Shown piece after piece: positions 8,708 through 17,762 of a DNA stretch of 64,000 bases. Both the position numbers and the translations under genes were made by a program. Location: NCBI RefSeq assembly GCF_003967595.1, contig NZ_BIFW01000010.1, forward strand, positions 1 through 64,000, in the 5' to 3' direction. A model generated the notes under the pieces. It was not told the DNA's origin, made no database searches, and was given only the letters and a program-made list of their open reading frames with translations. The DNA is from Companilactobacillus musae (lineage in GTDB: Bacteria; Bacillota; Bacilli; Lactobacillales; Lactobacillaceae). The first letter of the stretch is position 1, and each line of letters starts with the position of its first letter.

Positions 8708-8747
8708 AAAGGCATTCCACAAAATTCTGCAGAATGCCTTTTTTAGA
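8708..8747 (-). terminator. Terminator after NAD(P)-binding protein gene
   Basis: AAAAGGCATTC and GAATGCCTTTT form an 11-bp stem with A and T runs on both sides. Confidence 0.85.
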
Positions 8748-8749
8748 AT

Positions 8750-9391
8750 TTAGTTAAAGATATCTTCTTCAAATTGGTCGCCACTAGCAAAGGTGTACTC
8801 TTTACCGATCGTAGCTGGGTTTTGAATAATCAATGCAATTGCACGAGCAACATCAACTCGAGGGATGCTGCCTGATTCGTTTGGACCAAGTAATTTGATT
8901 TTGCCAGTACCGTCATCATTTGTTAAGGCGCCTGGGTGGATGATCGTATAATCGAGATTAGTGCCACGTAAATGATCATCAGCATAATGCTTAGCAATCA
9001 TATATGGTTTAATACCTGATGCGTCCCACTTGCTACGATTGTCACTAAAGAGCGAGCTAACCATAATGTAGCGCTTGATACCAATAGCTTCGGCAACCAT
9101 CATCGTCTTGATAGCACCATCTAAATCAATTTCCAAAGTTAAATCATAACCGGCACCGCCAGCACCAGCAGAGAAGACAATTACGTCGGCTCCAGAAGCT
9201 TCAATAGAATCTTTGATACTGTCAAGGGAGGCTGTCAAATCAATAAATTGAGTTTCAATGTTGTTTTCGTTATAAGCCTTGATTTGTTCCTGACTACGCA
9301 ATCCAGCAACGAAATCAATATTTTTTGATTGTAATTCTCCAATTAGTAGGTGACCCACTTTACCATGAGCACCAATGATAAGAACTTTCAT
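8750..9391 (-). CDS. NAD(P)-binding oxidoreductase (atypical SDR, YwnB/NmrA-like)
   Basis: The product has 213 residues and a Rossmann fold. The nucleotide-binding loop is IIGAHGKVGHLL at residues 4-15. VVFSAGAGG and YMVSSLFSD follow, and the YxxxK-like region is YMIAKHYADDHL. This is the SDR_a5 group that includes YwnB and YhfK. Substrate unknown. AAGGAGG precedes the ATG. It is divergent from the FMN-reductase gene at 9505, so the two may respond together. Confidence 0.8.
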   Translation of the reverse strand: MKVLIIGAHGKVGHLLIGELQSKNIDFVAGLRSQEQIKAYNENNIETQFIDLTASLDSIKDSIEASGADVIVFSAGAGGAGYDLTLEIDLDGAIKTMMVAEAIGIKRYIMVSSLFSDNRSKWDASGIKPYMIAKHYADDHLRGTNLDYTIIHPGALTNDDGTGKIKLLGPNESGSIPRVDVARAIALIIQNPATIGKEYTFASGDQFEEDIFN

Positions 9392-9504
9392 AAATTCCAG
9401 ACCTCCTTATTTAAACATATCGTAGCAACAATTTTTTAATAAAGCTAGTGTTTTGAATCTAATATCACGGTATATTAGACTTATATATAAAGGGGACTTT
9501 GCGT

Positions 9505-10266
9505 ATGAAGATATTAGGAATCTTAGCTTCACATCAAGAGCATGGTTTGAACGCCAAGATGCTTGATGAAGTTATGAAGAATGTCGACAAGGGCGTTGAA
9601 ACAGAAACCATATACTTAGAAAATTACGATATTACACCACATAAGTATCATGAGAAGAATGATGTTTTAGATGAATTATCGCAAAAGTTAGCCGAAAGTG
9701 ACGTCTGGGTCTTTGCGGCACCAACATATTTCCGTGAGTTGTCAGGTGTTTTGAAGAACTTTTTTGATTGTATGCGTCCAAAATTGGTTTATTTTAAAGA
9801 GAATGGCGATACGATTCCGGGGCAATTTAAGAATAAGCATTATTTAAGTATCAGTTCTTGTTATGTTTCACCACTTGAAAACTTTATTACCGGAGTAACT
9901 GACGAATCATTTAAGACAATTGATCGAGTAATGTCAGCTGCCGGAGTTATTAAAGTAGGAGAGATTGTATTACCAGGAACTTTTGGCATGAAAGAAATAC
10001 CTAATAATAAGAAGAAACTGTGTCAAAAGTATGCCAAAAAGATTTCTGTTAGAAAAAGAAAGGACGATTCAACCTTGAAAAGATATATACAGTTATTCTT
10101 CATGATAGCCATAATGGCACTAATAACGATGGGGATTCAAGTACCTTTAAGCCCATGGATCTCAGGGAGTTTTTGGTTGAACTATGTGACCTTTACTGTT
10201 ATCTTCTTTGTATTATTAGCATGTATTTTGCATTTTGTTACTTTTGTAAAGCATCGTCGTAGATAA
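9505..10266 (+). CDS. NAD(P)H-dependent FMN reductase/flavodoxin-like protein with C-terminal membrane anchor
   Basis: The product has 253 residues. Residues 1-175 are a flavodoxin-like fold: GILASHQEHGLNAKML (phosphate loop), FAAPTYFRELSGVLKNFFD, and a WrbA/NADPH-FMN-reductase style core. Two hydrophobic helices (about 195-213 and 222-245) and a basic tail follow. The membrane tail is uncommon in this family and suggests membrane-associated electron transfer. The ATG at 9505 is chosen over the TTG at 9499 because AGGGG lies 9 bp before it. Substrate unknown. Confidence 0.75.
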   Translation: MKILGILASHQEHGLNAKMLDEVMKNVDKGVETETIYLENYDITPHKYHEKNDVLDELSQKLAESDVWVFAAPTYFRELSGVLKNFFDCMRPKLVYFKENGDTIPGQFKNKHYLSISSCYVSPLENFITGVTDESFKTIDRVMSAAGVIKVGEIVLPGTFGMKEIPNNKKKLCQKYAKKISVRKRKDDSTLKRYIQLFFMIAIMALITMGIQVPLSPWISGSFWLNYVTFTVIFFVLLACILHFVTFVKHRRR

Positions 10267-10274
10267 TTGGATAT

Positions 10275-10311
10275 TAAAAAAGGCAGTCAGTTATATATGA
10301 CCGCCTTTTAT
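10275..10311 (+). terminator. Terminator
   Basis: AAAGGCAGTCA and TGACCGCCTTTT pair with one mismatch, followed by TATTGTTT. Confidence 0.8.
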
Positions 10312-10317
10312 TGTTTG

Positions 10318-10440
10318 AAACGAGCTACGATGGAGCAACTCCTTCCGGTTAAGTCAACTTTCTGTGTCACTCGCTATGCGAGCAACCCAAAAAGTAGTCT
10401 TAATCCTCGGGAGCTGACCGCTCCATCTCCGCTCTCTGAT
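10318..10440 (+). repeat. R2 structured repeat, copy a
   Basis: First of three tandem copies. Frame shared with the others: AACGAGCTAC, TTCCGGTTA, AATCCTCGGGAGCTGACC, CCGCTCTCTG. The outer stem in this copy is GATGGAGC with GCTCCATC. Confidence 0.85.
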
Positions 10441-10443
10441 TAA

Positions 10444-10565
10444 AACGAGCTACACAAGCCAATTCCTTCGGGTTAGCTACGCATTGAAAACTACATGCAA
10501 AGTGCGCATGTAATTTCCAACGCTAGGTTAATCCTTGGGAATTCCCAGGCTTGTTCCGCTCTCTG
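10444..10565 (+). repeat. R2 structured repeat, copy b
   Basis: Second tandem copy. The outer stem here is ACAAGCC with GGCTTGT, a different sequence that still pairs. The inner part (ACGCATTGAAAACTACATG) is close to copy d at 19699. Confidence 0.85.
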
Positions 10566-10568
10566 ATT

Positions 10569-10695
10569 AAAACGAGTTACACAGAGACAATCCCTTCCGG
10601 TTTGCTACAGCATCGAAGTCACACGCAAAAACGGCGTGCAATTTTGATACTTAGGCAAATCCTCGTGGACTGACCACCTCTGTTCCACTCTCTCT
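10569..10695 (+). repeat. R2 structured repeat, copy c
   Basis: Third tandem copy, ending inside the stop codon of tpx. The outer stem is ACAGAG with CTCTGT. The three copies fill the gap 10318-10693, which holds nothing else. Confidence 0.85.
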
Positions 10696-11191
10696 ATTTG
10701 ACTAATTCGTTTAATTGGCCTAGTACTTTATCATAACTTGGCTCATCGGTTTGAACGGGTACGATTTCTGAATAGATGATTTCACCATTCTTGTCTACGA
10801 CCCAAACGGAACGGGCTAAGATGTTTAGGTCTCTGATCCAAATGTTTGATTTTTTACCAAAGTCATGGTCGATATCGGAGAGCATTTGCATATTCTTAAC
10901 ATTCTCTGCGGCACACCAATTTGCTTGTTCTTCTGGGGTGTTAGTTGAGATAGTTACGAAATTGATAGCTGAGTGTCCGTCAATTTCTTCATTAAAGTGT
11001 TTAGTTTGAATGCTGCAGACGCTAGTATTGATATCTGGAACGACACTGATCAACAATGGCTTGTCTAATAGGCTACTTAGTTTGATTTCATTGTTATCCT
11101 TGTTGAGAACAGTGAAGTCGGGGAAGTTTTCACCCACGGTCAATGGCTTGCCAATTGTTGTAATAGTTTGTCCTTTAAAATCTAAATCCAT
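10694..11191 (-). CDS. tpx: Thiol peroxidase (Tpx)
   Basis: The product is a 165-residue cytoplasmic atypical 2-Cys peroxiredoxin that reduces H2O2 and organic peroxides with thioredoxin. It shows the Tpx pattern GKPLTVGENFPDFTV, the peroxidatic cysteine in NTSVCSIQT (about residue 58) and the resolving cysteine in NWCAAENV (about residue 92). Length is typical. AAAGGTG lies before the ATG. It is monocistronic, ending in R2 repeat copy c. Confidence 0.95.
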   Translation of the reverse strand: MDLDFKGQTITTIGKPLTVGENFPDFTVLNKDNNEIKLSSLLDKPLLISVVPDINTSVCSIQTKHFNEEIDGHSAINFVTISTNTPEEQANWCAAENVKNMQMLSDIDHDFGKKSNIWIRDLNILARSVWVVDKNGEIIYSEIVPVQTDEPSYDKVLGQLNELVK

Positions 11192-11293
11192 ACAAAATCA
11201 CACCTTTCATAATTGAACTAGATTTATTATAAAGTACCGCAAATCAAAAACCTAGAAATTAGATTGAAAATTAACTTAACATGAGGTTATGTC

Positions 11294-11806
11294 ATGGAAT
11301 TAATAGGAAAGCACATAAAAATACGTAATTTTGCAATGTCTGACTTGGAAGAATTTCTTAAATTAGTGCAAGATAAAAATAATCATAAATTAGCTGGACT
11401 GGAGTATACCGAGGATGTAGACTTTGGTCGTGATCTCCTTGATATGTATCAGCGAAGGGATGGTGCCTACGCCATTGCTTTGCAGGATACAAACCAAATG
11501 ATCGGAATAATTGAGTTGAATAAACGTGGTGAATCAACCGAGTTGTTGCTAACACGTGAAATCGGTTTTGTTATTAATAGAAGCTTTCGGCAAAAAGGTT
11601 ATGCCAAAGAAGCAGTTAAGCTGTTGCTAGACTACGGATTTAATGATCTCAAGTTAACCGAGATCTGGGCATCAACTGAAAAAGATAATCCAGCTCCGCA
11701 AAAACTTTTAGAAACATTAGATTTCAAATATGTCTACGAAGCTGATCAAGCGCTTCCATACACGGGACAACACAATCTGGTTAAATATTACCTTTTAAAG
11801 AAATGA
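11294..11806 (+). CDS. GNAT-family N-acetyltransferase (RimJ/RimL type)
   Basis: The product has 170 residues. It transfers an acetyl group from acetyl-CoA to an amine. The Acetyltransf_3 pattern is visible: LIGKHIKIRNFAMSDLEEFL at the start, the acetyl-CoA loop IGFVINRSFRQKGYAKEAV (about 93-112), and IWASTEKDNPAPQKLLE, typical of RimJ/RimL proteins. The acceptor is unknown; ribosomal protein N-termini, drugs and metabolites all occur in the family. It is not in an operon. Confidence 0.82.
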   Translation: MELIGKHIKIRNFAMSDLEEFLKLVQDKNNHKLAGLEYTEDVDFGRDLLDMYQRRDGAYAIALQDTNQMIGIIELNKRGESTELLLTREIGFVINRSFRQKGYAKEAVKLLLDYGFNDLKLTEIWASTEKDNPAPQKLLETLDFKYVYEADQALPYTGQHNLVKYYLLKK

Positions 11807-11919
11807 TTCACTTCTTGTAAGAAATTCTTAATTATTTCGGATTAAGAAGGAAGTGTACAGATGGTATTATACAAAGCGTAAGGAGAAAACAGACAGACTT
11901 TTGATGAGAGGTTTTTTAT

Positions 11920-12399
11920 ATGAAGAAAAGAATGAGAACTAGAAAAAGTCTCACAGTCAAAAAGCGAGTAGTCGGTTTCTTCGCAATTGCCGTTATATTG
12001 TTGGGTGTGATTGGAGGATTTGGTTTTACGCATGTAATTGCCGAATCTAACAGTACGACAGGAGGTGGCGCTGATAGGTCAGCACCGGTAGCAGTTGTCG
12101 CTAGCGCATCAGAGTCATCTAGACTTGATGGAGGTGGCGGCGGTACAAATGCTAACGTGGTACTGAATAGTGATAATACTGGTAGTAGCACTGGTAATGA
12201 AAGTAAAGTTGCTAATACCGGATATGAAACACCTTCAGTAAATGTTAATAACATGTCATCTTACCCACAAACGGGTGATGCTCGTGACACCGGATTAATC
12301 ATAACCGGCTTTACGATTTTGATTGGTCTATTCGCTTTTTACGGTTATAAGCTCCGCAAAAGCTTGGCAGTTTCACATGTTTCAAGGGTTTCAAAATGA
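11920..12399 (+). CDS. Small sortase-anchored surface protein (CscD-like)
   Basis: The product has 159 residues. A basic start and hydrophobic signal segment (about 20-42) are followed by a Ser/Gly-rich region. The C-terminal sorting signal is YPQTGD at about 114-119, a variant of LPxTG, then a 20-residue helix and a basic tail. Position and size fit CscD, the short LPxTG protein of Csc/WxL clusters that helps hold the surface complex. The sortase is not in the window. It is followed by a WxL protein and three DUF916 proteins. Confidence 0.75.
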   Translation: MKKRMRTRKSLTVKKRVVGFFAIAVILLGVIGGFGFTHVIAESNSTTGGGADRSAPVAVVASASESSRLDGGGGGTNANVVLNSDNTGSSTGNESKVANTGYETPSVNVNNMSSYPQTGDARDTGLIITGFTILIGLFAFYGYKLRKSLAVSHVSRVSK

Positions 12400-12523
12400 T
12401 TCAATTCTGATAAATAAGTTTTACAGATTATGAAATGTACAAGCTGTAAAATTTGGTATTATCTAATTGTAATCAAGAAAGATAAAAACAAAAAATAATT
12501 TTCTATATCAGGGAGGATATATC

Positions 12524-13309
12524 ATGAAATTATCAAAAAACGTTCTAGTAGGATCATTAGCAACAGTAGGTATGGTATTAGGAGCAATTGCACCAGCATT
12601 GACAGCACAAGCTGCTACAACAACAGGTAAGGTTAACAATGATGGTAGTGTTACAAAGGTAGACGGATTCCCAACACCTGCAGATGCAGCACAAAATGGT
12701 GGTTTAGCAATTGCTTATGATGCTGGTAATGGTACAGATGCTGGTTCAGCAACAATGGCTTCAAATGCTAATGTTAAAGTTGTTAGTGGATTGTTAGTAT
12801 TGGATGCAGTTCCTGACTTCGGATTTGGCTCAGCTGCTGCAGGTACAACAGTTGGTTTAGTAAATAATCAATATGCTCAAAAAGAAGCAGATTCAACAAA
12901 CGCCGATGCTGTTAAAGTAACAGAATCACGTACAGCTGCTCCTGGTTTCACATTAGGTGCACAAATTTCAAACTTCACTTCTGCTAACGATACAACAGGT
13001 CAAGCATATACTTTGAATTTACAACCAACATCATTGACAGACGATCAAGGTAACTCAGTTTCATCTGTACAAACAAACAATGTTAGTTTGTCAGGTGCAG
13101 ATTCTGATCCTGCTACACTTGTAGACTTAGCTGCTGGTTCATACAAGGAAGGTCAAGTAAATGCTTCATTCAAACCTGGCGACAAGAATGTATTCTTGAC
13201 ATTGGGTAAGGATGCTTCAACAACAACAGCTGACAAGGCTAGTGTTAAGGCTTATAATGCTAAGATTACTTGGACTTTGACTGCAAAGCCATCAAAGACA
13301 GCTGGATAA
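12524..13309 (+). CDS. WxL-domain cell-surface protein
   Basis: The product has 261 residues. The signal peptide ends about AQA-ATT at residues 29-31. The first WxL-domain motif (GLLVLDAVPDFGFG) is near residue 89 and the terminal KITWTLTAKP (WxL) near residue 250. WxL domains bind peptidoglycan non-covalently at the cell surface, and these proteins form complexes with DUF916 partners. GGGAGG precedes the ATG. A terminator follows, so it may be transcribed in excess of the downstream partners. Confidence 0.93.
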   Translation: MKLSKNVLVGSLATVGMVLGAIAPALTAQAATTTGKVNNDGSVTKVDGFPTPADAAQNGGLAIAYDAGNGTDAGSATMASNANVKVVSGLLVLDAVPDFGFGSAAAGTTVGLVNNQYAQKEADSTNADAVKVTESRTAAPGFTLGAQISNFTSANDTTGQAYTLNLQPTSLTDDQGNSVSSVQTNNVSLSGADSDPATLVDLAAGSYKEGQVNASFKPGDKNVFLTLGKDASTTTADKASVKAYNAKITWTLTAKPSKTAG

Positions 13310-13340
13310 TTAATAAAAATTAAAATTTATACTATAAATT

Positions 13341-13372
13341 AAGACCACTACTACATTAGTAGTGGTTTTTAT
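13341..13372 (+). terminator. Terminator after WxL gene
   Basis: ACCACTACT and AGTAGTGGT form a 9-bp stem followed by TTTTTATTTT. Confidence 0.85.
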
Positions 13373-13412
13373 TTTATAATATAGTTATGAATTAGGTATA
13401 TGGAGGCTTATG

Positions 13413-14516
13413 ATGAAAAGAAAAGGAATGCGTTTATTCTTTATTGCATTTGCTTTTTTGCTATCAATTTTCTCAGTTAGTTTAAATGAAGAAAACATTA
13501 AAGCGGCAACATCTGGGGACTATACTTTAAAAATTGGTGGGGAAAATACAGATACTTTAAATATTGATGGTGGTAATTACAATATTACTGGCGACCCTGG
13601 TCAAACAGAAGAGTTAAAGCTTTTGGTAATTAATCAGGCAAGTAATACTAGAAAATTTAGATTTGATGTGAATACTGCTTATACATCTGACGGTGGAACT
13701 TTGTCTTATAATAAAAATAAGGTTTCTGATCCAGATTTGAAGATTCAATTACGTAGTTTGGCAACTCCAAAGTCGGCAGTATTTAGTGTTCCAGGTAATA
13801 AAACTGCTACTTTAACATTTAAAGTTAAGATTCCTGAAAAGAGTTATGAAGGAACAATCATGGGGGGTGTCACGGTTGCCCCATATAAAGAAAAGGCTAA
13901 AGGAACAGTTTCTGCAAATGGTACTTTAATCAAGAATAAGTTTAGTTACTCTATTCCTATTCAGATTAAACAAAAGGATAGTGCTAGTCCGGAACCAAAG
14001 TATTCAGTAAGAACAATTAAGCCAGCTTTGGTACAAGGCACCAAAGGTCAAACTCAAGGTATCAATGTTAATGTTCATAATTCAACAAACTCTTATGCTG
14101 GATCATTAACTGCAAAAGCCGTTGTTACTAAAAAAGGTGACAAGAGTTTTAAAATTGTAAAGGATGCAAATAGTCAAAATATTGCTCCAACAACTAATTT
14201 TAATATGGGAATTTCATGGGGTAAGAAATCACTTCAAGCTGGTAATTATCACTTGAAATTAACATACAAGGCTGAAGGCGGACTTAAGAGTTGGGTAATT
14301 AATAAAGACTTTACTATCACAAATAATGATGCTGCTAAGTATAATAAGTTAGCTGGTATTAAACCAAATTATCTATGGTTATACATTCTATTGGGTATTC
14401 TAGCCTTGGCTATTATTTTAGGCCTTGGTATTTATCTAGGTAAGAGAAATAATAATAACAATAGTAATAATGGTGATAATAATTCTGGAAATACAACTAG
14501 AAGACGTCGTCGTTAA
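13413..14516 (+). CDS. DUF916/DUF3324 WxL-interacting protein, first paralog
   Basis: The product has 367 residues. A signal peptide ends near AA-TSG (about 33). DUF916 spans about 38-160 with the hallmark PEKSYEGTIMGGVTV, and DUF3324 about 170-305. A membrane helix (about 320-342) leads to an Asn-rich, Arg-rich cytoplasmic tail (NNNNNSNNGDNN, RRRRR). These proteins anchor WxL proteins and bind host or peptidoglycan ligands. Two ATGs are adjacent; the second, at 13413, has the better distance from GGAGG. Confidence 0.9.
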   Translation: MKRKGMRLFFIAFAFLLSIFSVSLNEENIKAATSGDYTLKIGGENTDTLNIDGGNYNITGDPGQTEELKLLVINQASNTRKFRFDVNTAYTSDGGTLSYNKNKVSDPDLKIQLRSLATPKSAVFSVPGNKTATLTFKVKIPEKSYEGTIMGGVTVAPYKEKAKGTVSANGTLIKNKFSYSIPIQIKQKDSASPEPKYSVRTIKPALVQGTKGQTQGINVNVHNSTNSYAGSLTAKAVVTKKGDKSFKIVKDANSQNIAPTTNFNMGISWGKKSLQAGNYHLKLTYKAEGGLKSWVINKDFTITNNDAAKYNKLAGIKPNYLWLYILLGILALAIILGLGIYLGKRNNNNNSNNGDNNSGNTTRRRRR

Positions 14517-14529
14517 TAAAAAAATAAAT

Positions 14530-14562
14530 TGAGCTGTTCCAGGACTTGGAACGGCTTTTTTA
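14530..14562 (+). terminator. Terminator
   Basis: GAGCTGTTCC and GGAACGGCTTTTTT pair with one G-U. It separates the first DUF916 gene from the next two. Confidence 0.8.
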
Positions 14563-14602
14563 GTATCATAGGTAGTATAAGGATTTTAACTAGAGGATTA
14601 TT

Positions 14603-15586
14603 ATGAATAAGAGAATAGTTTGTTTTGTTTCGCTTGCTTTTTTTGCTTTAATTAGTTTTATTTGTAATCCGATAACTGCCAAAGCTGATTTGGATGGAAT
14701 TACCGTTACTCCATTAATTGAGAATGATTCTGATGTAACTAATAGATTTCAAATTGTTGGTAAATCGAGTTCTGAGAGAACGTTAAAAATTTCAATAAGC
14801 AATTTCGGGATTAGAAAGGCTAATTTAAAAATTGTTCCAACGAATGCTACCACGTCTATGGACGGAAAAATTGTATATACTGATAATGTGAAGGCTGGAC
14901 AATATGGTTTGAAATATGCTTTTGCGGATATGACAAAAAGTCAAACTGTTTTGTTGCGACCCAATAAAACTAAAGATTTAACATTTAAAGTTAAACTTCC
15001 AGAGGGTAAGATTAATGGTTTACTGCTGGGTGGATTTAATATATATGATGCAAGTAATCAAATACATGGTAATGCTGACATTCCAGTTTGGATAACAGAT
15101 GATAACAAACCTGTTGGTGGTATTGTTACGCTTCATAATCTGGCATTAGATGTAATCAATAAAAAACCGCACATAATCATCAACCTCCAAAACAAAGAAC
15201 CAGGCATGATGAAAAATGTAATAGTTCACATGACGGTAAAGCGTAAGAGCTGGTTAGATAGATTTAATCTCGGTCCCAAAACAATGATTGCTGATCTAAC
15301 TTATCCCAAAGTTGCTCCTAACTCACGTATTCCAGTTGATTTTGATCAAAACACCACACCGATTGAAGCTGGAACTTATGTTGTAAAAGGTGCGGCTAGA
15401 AGTGGTAAGGCAACGTGGACGTTCCATAAGACATATCACATTACGCAGGACCAAGCCAACGATATTAATAAACGCTGCAAGGGTCTGATTTATAATAAGA
15501 CGACGACATATATTCTTATTGTCTGTGTCTTAGTATCATTGATTTTCCTAATTTTCTGGGCCATTTGGTATTCAGGTAGGAGTTAA
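14603..15586 (+). CDS. DUF916/DUF3324 WxL-interacting protein, second and divergent paralog
   Basis: The product has 327 residues, the shortest of the three. The signal peptide ends about AKA-DLD (28). The DUF916 core is recognisable (LPEGKINGLLLGGFNIYD in place of the usual GxxxGGV), followed by DUF3324-like sequence and a membrane helix at about 298-322 with only a four-residue tail. It lies 6 bp before the third paralog, so the two are translated together. The different DUF916 core hints at a different partner. Confidence 0.85.
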   Translation: MNKRIVCFVSLAFFALISFICNPITAKADLDGITVTPLIENDSDVTNRFQIVGKSSSERTLKISISNFGIRKANLKIVPTNATTSMDGKIVYTDNVKAGQYGLKYAFADMTKSQTVLLRPNKTKDLTFKVKLPEGKINGLLLGGFNIYDASNQIHGNADIPVWITDDNKPVGGIVTLHNLALDVINKKPHIIINLQNKEPGMMKNVIVHMTVKRKSWLDRFNLGPKTMIADLTYPKVAPNSRIPVDFDQNTTPIEAGTYVVKGAARSGKATWTFHKTYHITQDQANDINKRCKGLIYNKTTTYILIVCVLVSLIFLIFWAIWYSGRS

Positions 15587-15591
15587 TACTT

Positions 15592-16716
15592 ATGAAGAAA
15601 CGAATAATTGTATTTTTTTCAACATTTTTACTATTAATAGCAACGCTTTTGCCATTTGCGACAACGGTAAAGGCTGCGCCTGATAAATCTTATGCGATCC
15701 AAGCTATCTTGCCGGATAATCAGATCAATAAAGATGAGTCATATTTTGATTTGAAGGTTGAACCTAATAAGGAACAAACTTTGAAGGTATTGATTGCTAA
15801 TACTGGTACGAAACCGATCACGGTTACTGCTGAGGTTAACAATGCTTATACAGCGGATTCTGGTGTAATTGGTTACGATAAGTATAATGCTAAGCTCTAC
15901 AAGGGCAAGAATCCTTCTCTGACATCATTAGTCGAGGGTAAGAGAAAACAGGTTGTAAAGCTTAATACGGGCGAAAACAAGACAGTTGAGTTTAAAGTTA
16001 AGTCACCAAGTTCTGACTATACGGGAATTATCTTGGGTGGTGTAACGACAACAGCTTCTGTCAGCCCAACTAAATCGAAGAATATTAACATTAAAAATCA
16101 AGTTCGTTATGTCAAAGTGGTTGTCCTTCGTTCCAAAGATGATGGAGTAATGCCTGATATGCATTTGACATCTGCTGCCCCTAAGGCAATTGCTGGAACA
16201 ACTGGTATTGCCTATACAATGGACAATACAGCCCCAATTAACGTCAACAAGGTATCCTTGAAGGCTAAGATTACTAATGGCAGTAAAGTAACTAACTATA
16301 AGGCAGACAATTTACAATTTGCTCCTAGTTCACAGTTCAGTTACTTTATTCCAATTAAGAAATTAGATGCTGGTACGTACAAAGCACACATTACCTTGAA
16401 AAACGATAATGGTTTCCAAAAAGAGTTTAATTACAATATAACTGTTAAGAAAACACAAGCTAACTATGTCAATGACGCCGCTAATCCAAAACAAGAATCA
16501 AATAACAAGCAATGGATCGGTATCATTCTAGGAATCATTGTTTTGATTGCCGTAGTTGTTTGGATGTATCTCTACTACTCACAACGTAATAAAGGTGATG
16601 GTCCAAAGAATGGTCGTGGTAAGCTAAACTTGAGATTACCAAAGAAACCTGATTCATCTAATAAATCAAAAGATTCAAGATCTGGTAGTACAAGATCTTC
16701 ACGTCATAAGAAGTAA
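15592..16716 (+). CDS. DUF916/DUF3324 WxL-interacting protein, third paralog
   Basis: The product has 374 residues. The signal peptide ends near VKA-APD (28-31). DUF916 contains SPSSDYTGIILGGVTTT, then DUF3324, a membrane helix (about 305-328) and a long basic, Ser-rich tail of about 45 residues (KLNLRLPKKPDSSNKSKDS and beyond). The tail is unusually long for the family and cytoplasmic by topology. One WxL protein with three such partners in a row is more partners than usual. Confidence 0.9.
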   Translation: MKKRIIVFFSTFLLLIATLLPFATTVKAAPDKSYAIQAILPDNQINKDESYFDLKVEPNKEQTLKVLIANTGTKPITVTAEVNNAYTADSGVIGYDKYNAKLYKGKNPSLTSLVEGKRKQVVKLNTGENKTVEFKVKSPSSDYTGIILGGVTTTASVSPTKSKNINIKNQVRYVKVVVLRSKDDGVMPDMHLTSAAPKAIAGTTGIAYTMDNTAPINVNKVSLKAKITNGSKVTNYKADNLQFAPSSQFSYFIPIKKLDAGTYKAHITLKNDNGFQKEFNYNITVKKTQANYVNDAANPKQESNNKQWIGIILGIIVLIAVVVWMYLYYSQRNKGDGPKNGRGKLNLRLPKKPDSSNKSKDSRSGSTRSSRHKK

Positions 16717-16718
16717 AA

Positions 16719-16760
16719 ATAAAGAGCTATCTGAATATTTAAATTCAGATAGCTCTTTTT
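16719..16760. terminator. Terminator between convergent WxL cluster and TetR gene
   Basis: AAAGAGCTATCTGAAT and ATTCAGATAGCTCTTT form a 16-bp perfect stem with A and T runs on both sides; it serves both strands. Confidence 0.9.
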
Positions 16761-17406
16761 ATTTTGTTGGGGTCAATCCCTTAACAATAAAATCCGTTAT
16801 ATGTTCAATTTCTAAAGGTTCATTCCATTTTTTGACATCAACGATAATATAATGTTCGATCAAGTATCCTAAAATATTTGAGGCTAGAAACCGGAAGATT
16901 TCTAAGTTATCCCAATCGATCAGAATTTGCTTTTTCTTCAAATCATCAAGGACCTCATTGAACTGTTTAAAGGATTTTTTAGGGATGCTCTCAATTAGTC
17001 TGTCGTGAATATGTTGGTCGTAAATAAATTCATTCAAGAAAATTTTCATTATCTTATGGTTGTATTTAAAAAGGGAAATTCGATCATTGATCATTGTCGT
17101 TAAAAAATATTTCAAATTGAGATTGCCATTCTGATAAGCGGTACGAGAAAATTTGTCTAAATCCTGGGGTAGGATCTTGTGTGTCAAAGGTGTCAGAATA
17201 GCCATCAACAATTCTTCTTTATTTTTAAACTTACGGAAAATACTGCCTTCGGAAACTCCAGCATGTTCTGAAATTTCTTTGGTTGAGGTATTAGCATAGC
17301 CACGTTCGGAAAAGAGTTCGATGGCCGATTGAAAAATCAATTTTTGTTTCGGTGTGAGTTTTTCAGTTTTTTCTGCTTCACGATAAATATTAAATTGATC
17401 ATTCAT
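16759..17406 (-). CDS. TetR/AcrR-family regulator
   Basis: The product has 215 residues. The N-terminal helix-turn-helix (about 22-68) reads FSERGYANTSTKEISEHAGVSEGSIFRKFKNKEELL, a clear TetR domain. The C-terminal ligand domain is not diagnostic. The gene lies 66 bp after the small membrane protein gene on the same strand; the two share the promoter with the 22-bp palindrome at 17763, which is the likely operator. It probably represses its own unit. Confidence 0.88.
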   Translation of the reverse strand: MNDQFNIYREAEKTEKLTPKQKLIFQSAIELFSERGYANTSTKEISEHAGVSEGSIFRKFKNKEELLMAILTPLTHKILPQDLDKFSRTAYQNGNLNLKYFLTTMINDRISLFKYNHKIMKIFLNEFIYDQHIHDRLIESIPKKSFKQFNEVLDDLKKKQILIDWDNLEIFRFLASNILGYLIEHYIIVDVKKWNEPLEIEHITDFIVKGLTPTK

Positions 17407-17472
17407 TTGCTTTACCTCTAATTATTATTAATAGCTCCATTCTATCCTAAATGGAGCCCAAGAGGAAAATCT

Positions 17473-17751
17473 TTATGAATGTTTCATTGTGTGGCTGTTT
17501 CTATATCCGAAGTAAAATTGAACGATGGCTAGAACAATATTGACGTAATTTAGAATATTGAACCAAGTATCAATGCCACTGACTTTGACAGTACCGAAGT
17601 AAACCCAGAAACCAACGATAACTGCAATAACGTTGATCCAAGCAAAGGTTTTTTGCAAGTTTTGATTATCAGTTGCAAACCACATCCATATGACATTAAT
17701 AATGAACCAAACCATTAGAATCCAAAACATTGTTGTAAACATAATATCCAC
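17473..17751 (-). CDS. Small integral membrane protein, TetR-controlled
   Basis: The product has 92 residues with three predicted membrane helices (about 5-26, 35-54 and 62-83) and several tryptophans. I do not recognise the family. It is the first gene behind a perfect palindromic operator and is followed by its likely TetR repressor, so its product is probably induced by a compound the repressor senses. It is too short and has too few charged residues in the helices to look like an SMR drug pump. AAGGAGAG precedes the ATG. Confidence 0.7.
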   Translation of the reverse strand: MDIMFTTMFWILMVWFIINVIWMWFATDNQNLQKTFAWINVIAVIVGFWVYFGTVKVSGIDTWFNILNYVNIVLAIVQFYFGYRNSHTMKHS

Positions 17752-17762
17752 TCTCCTTTATA

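Noticed and set aside
10318-10695. Possible CRISPR-like array
   Set aside because: The three units are about 125 bp and vary along their length; no short identical repeats with unique spacers and no cas genes.
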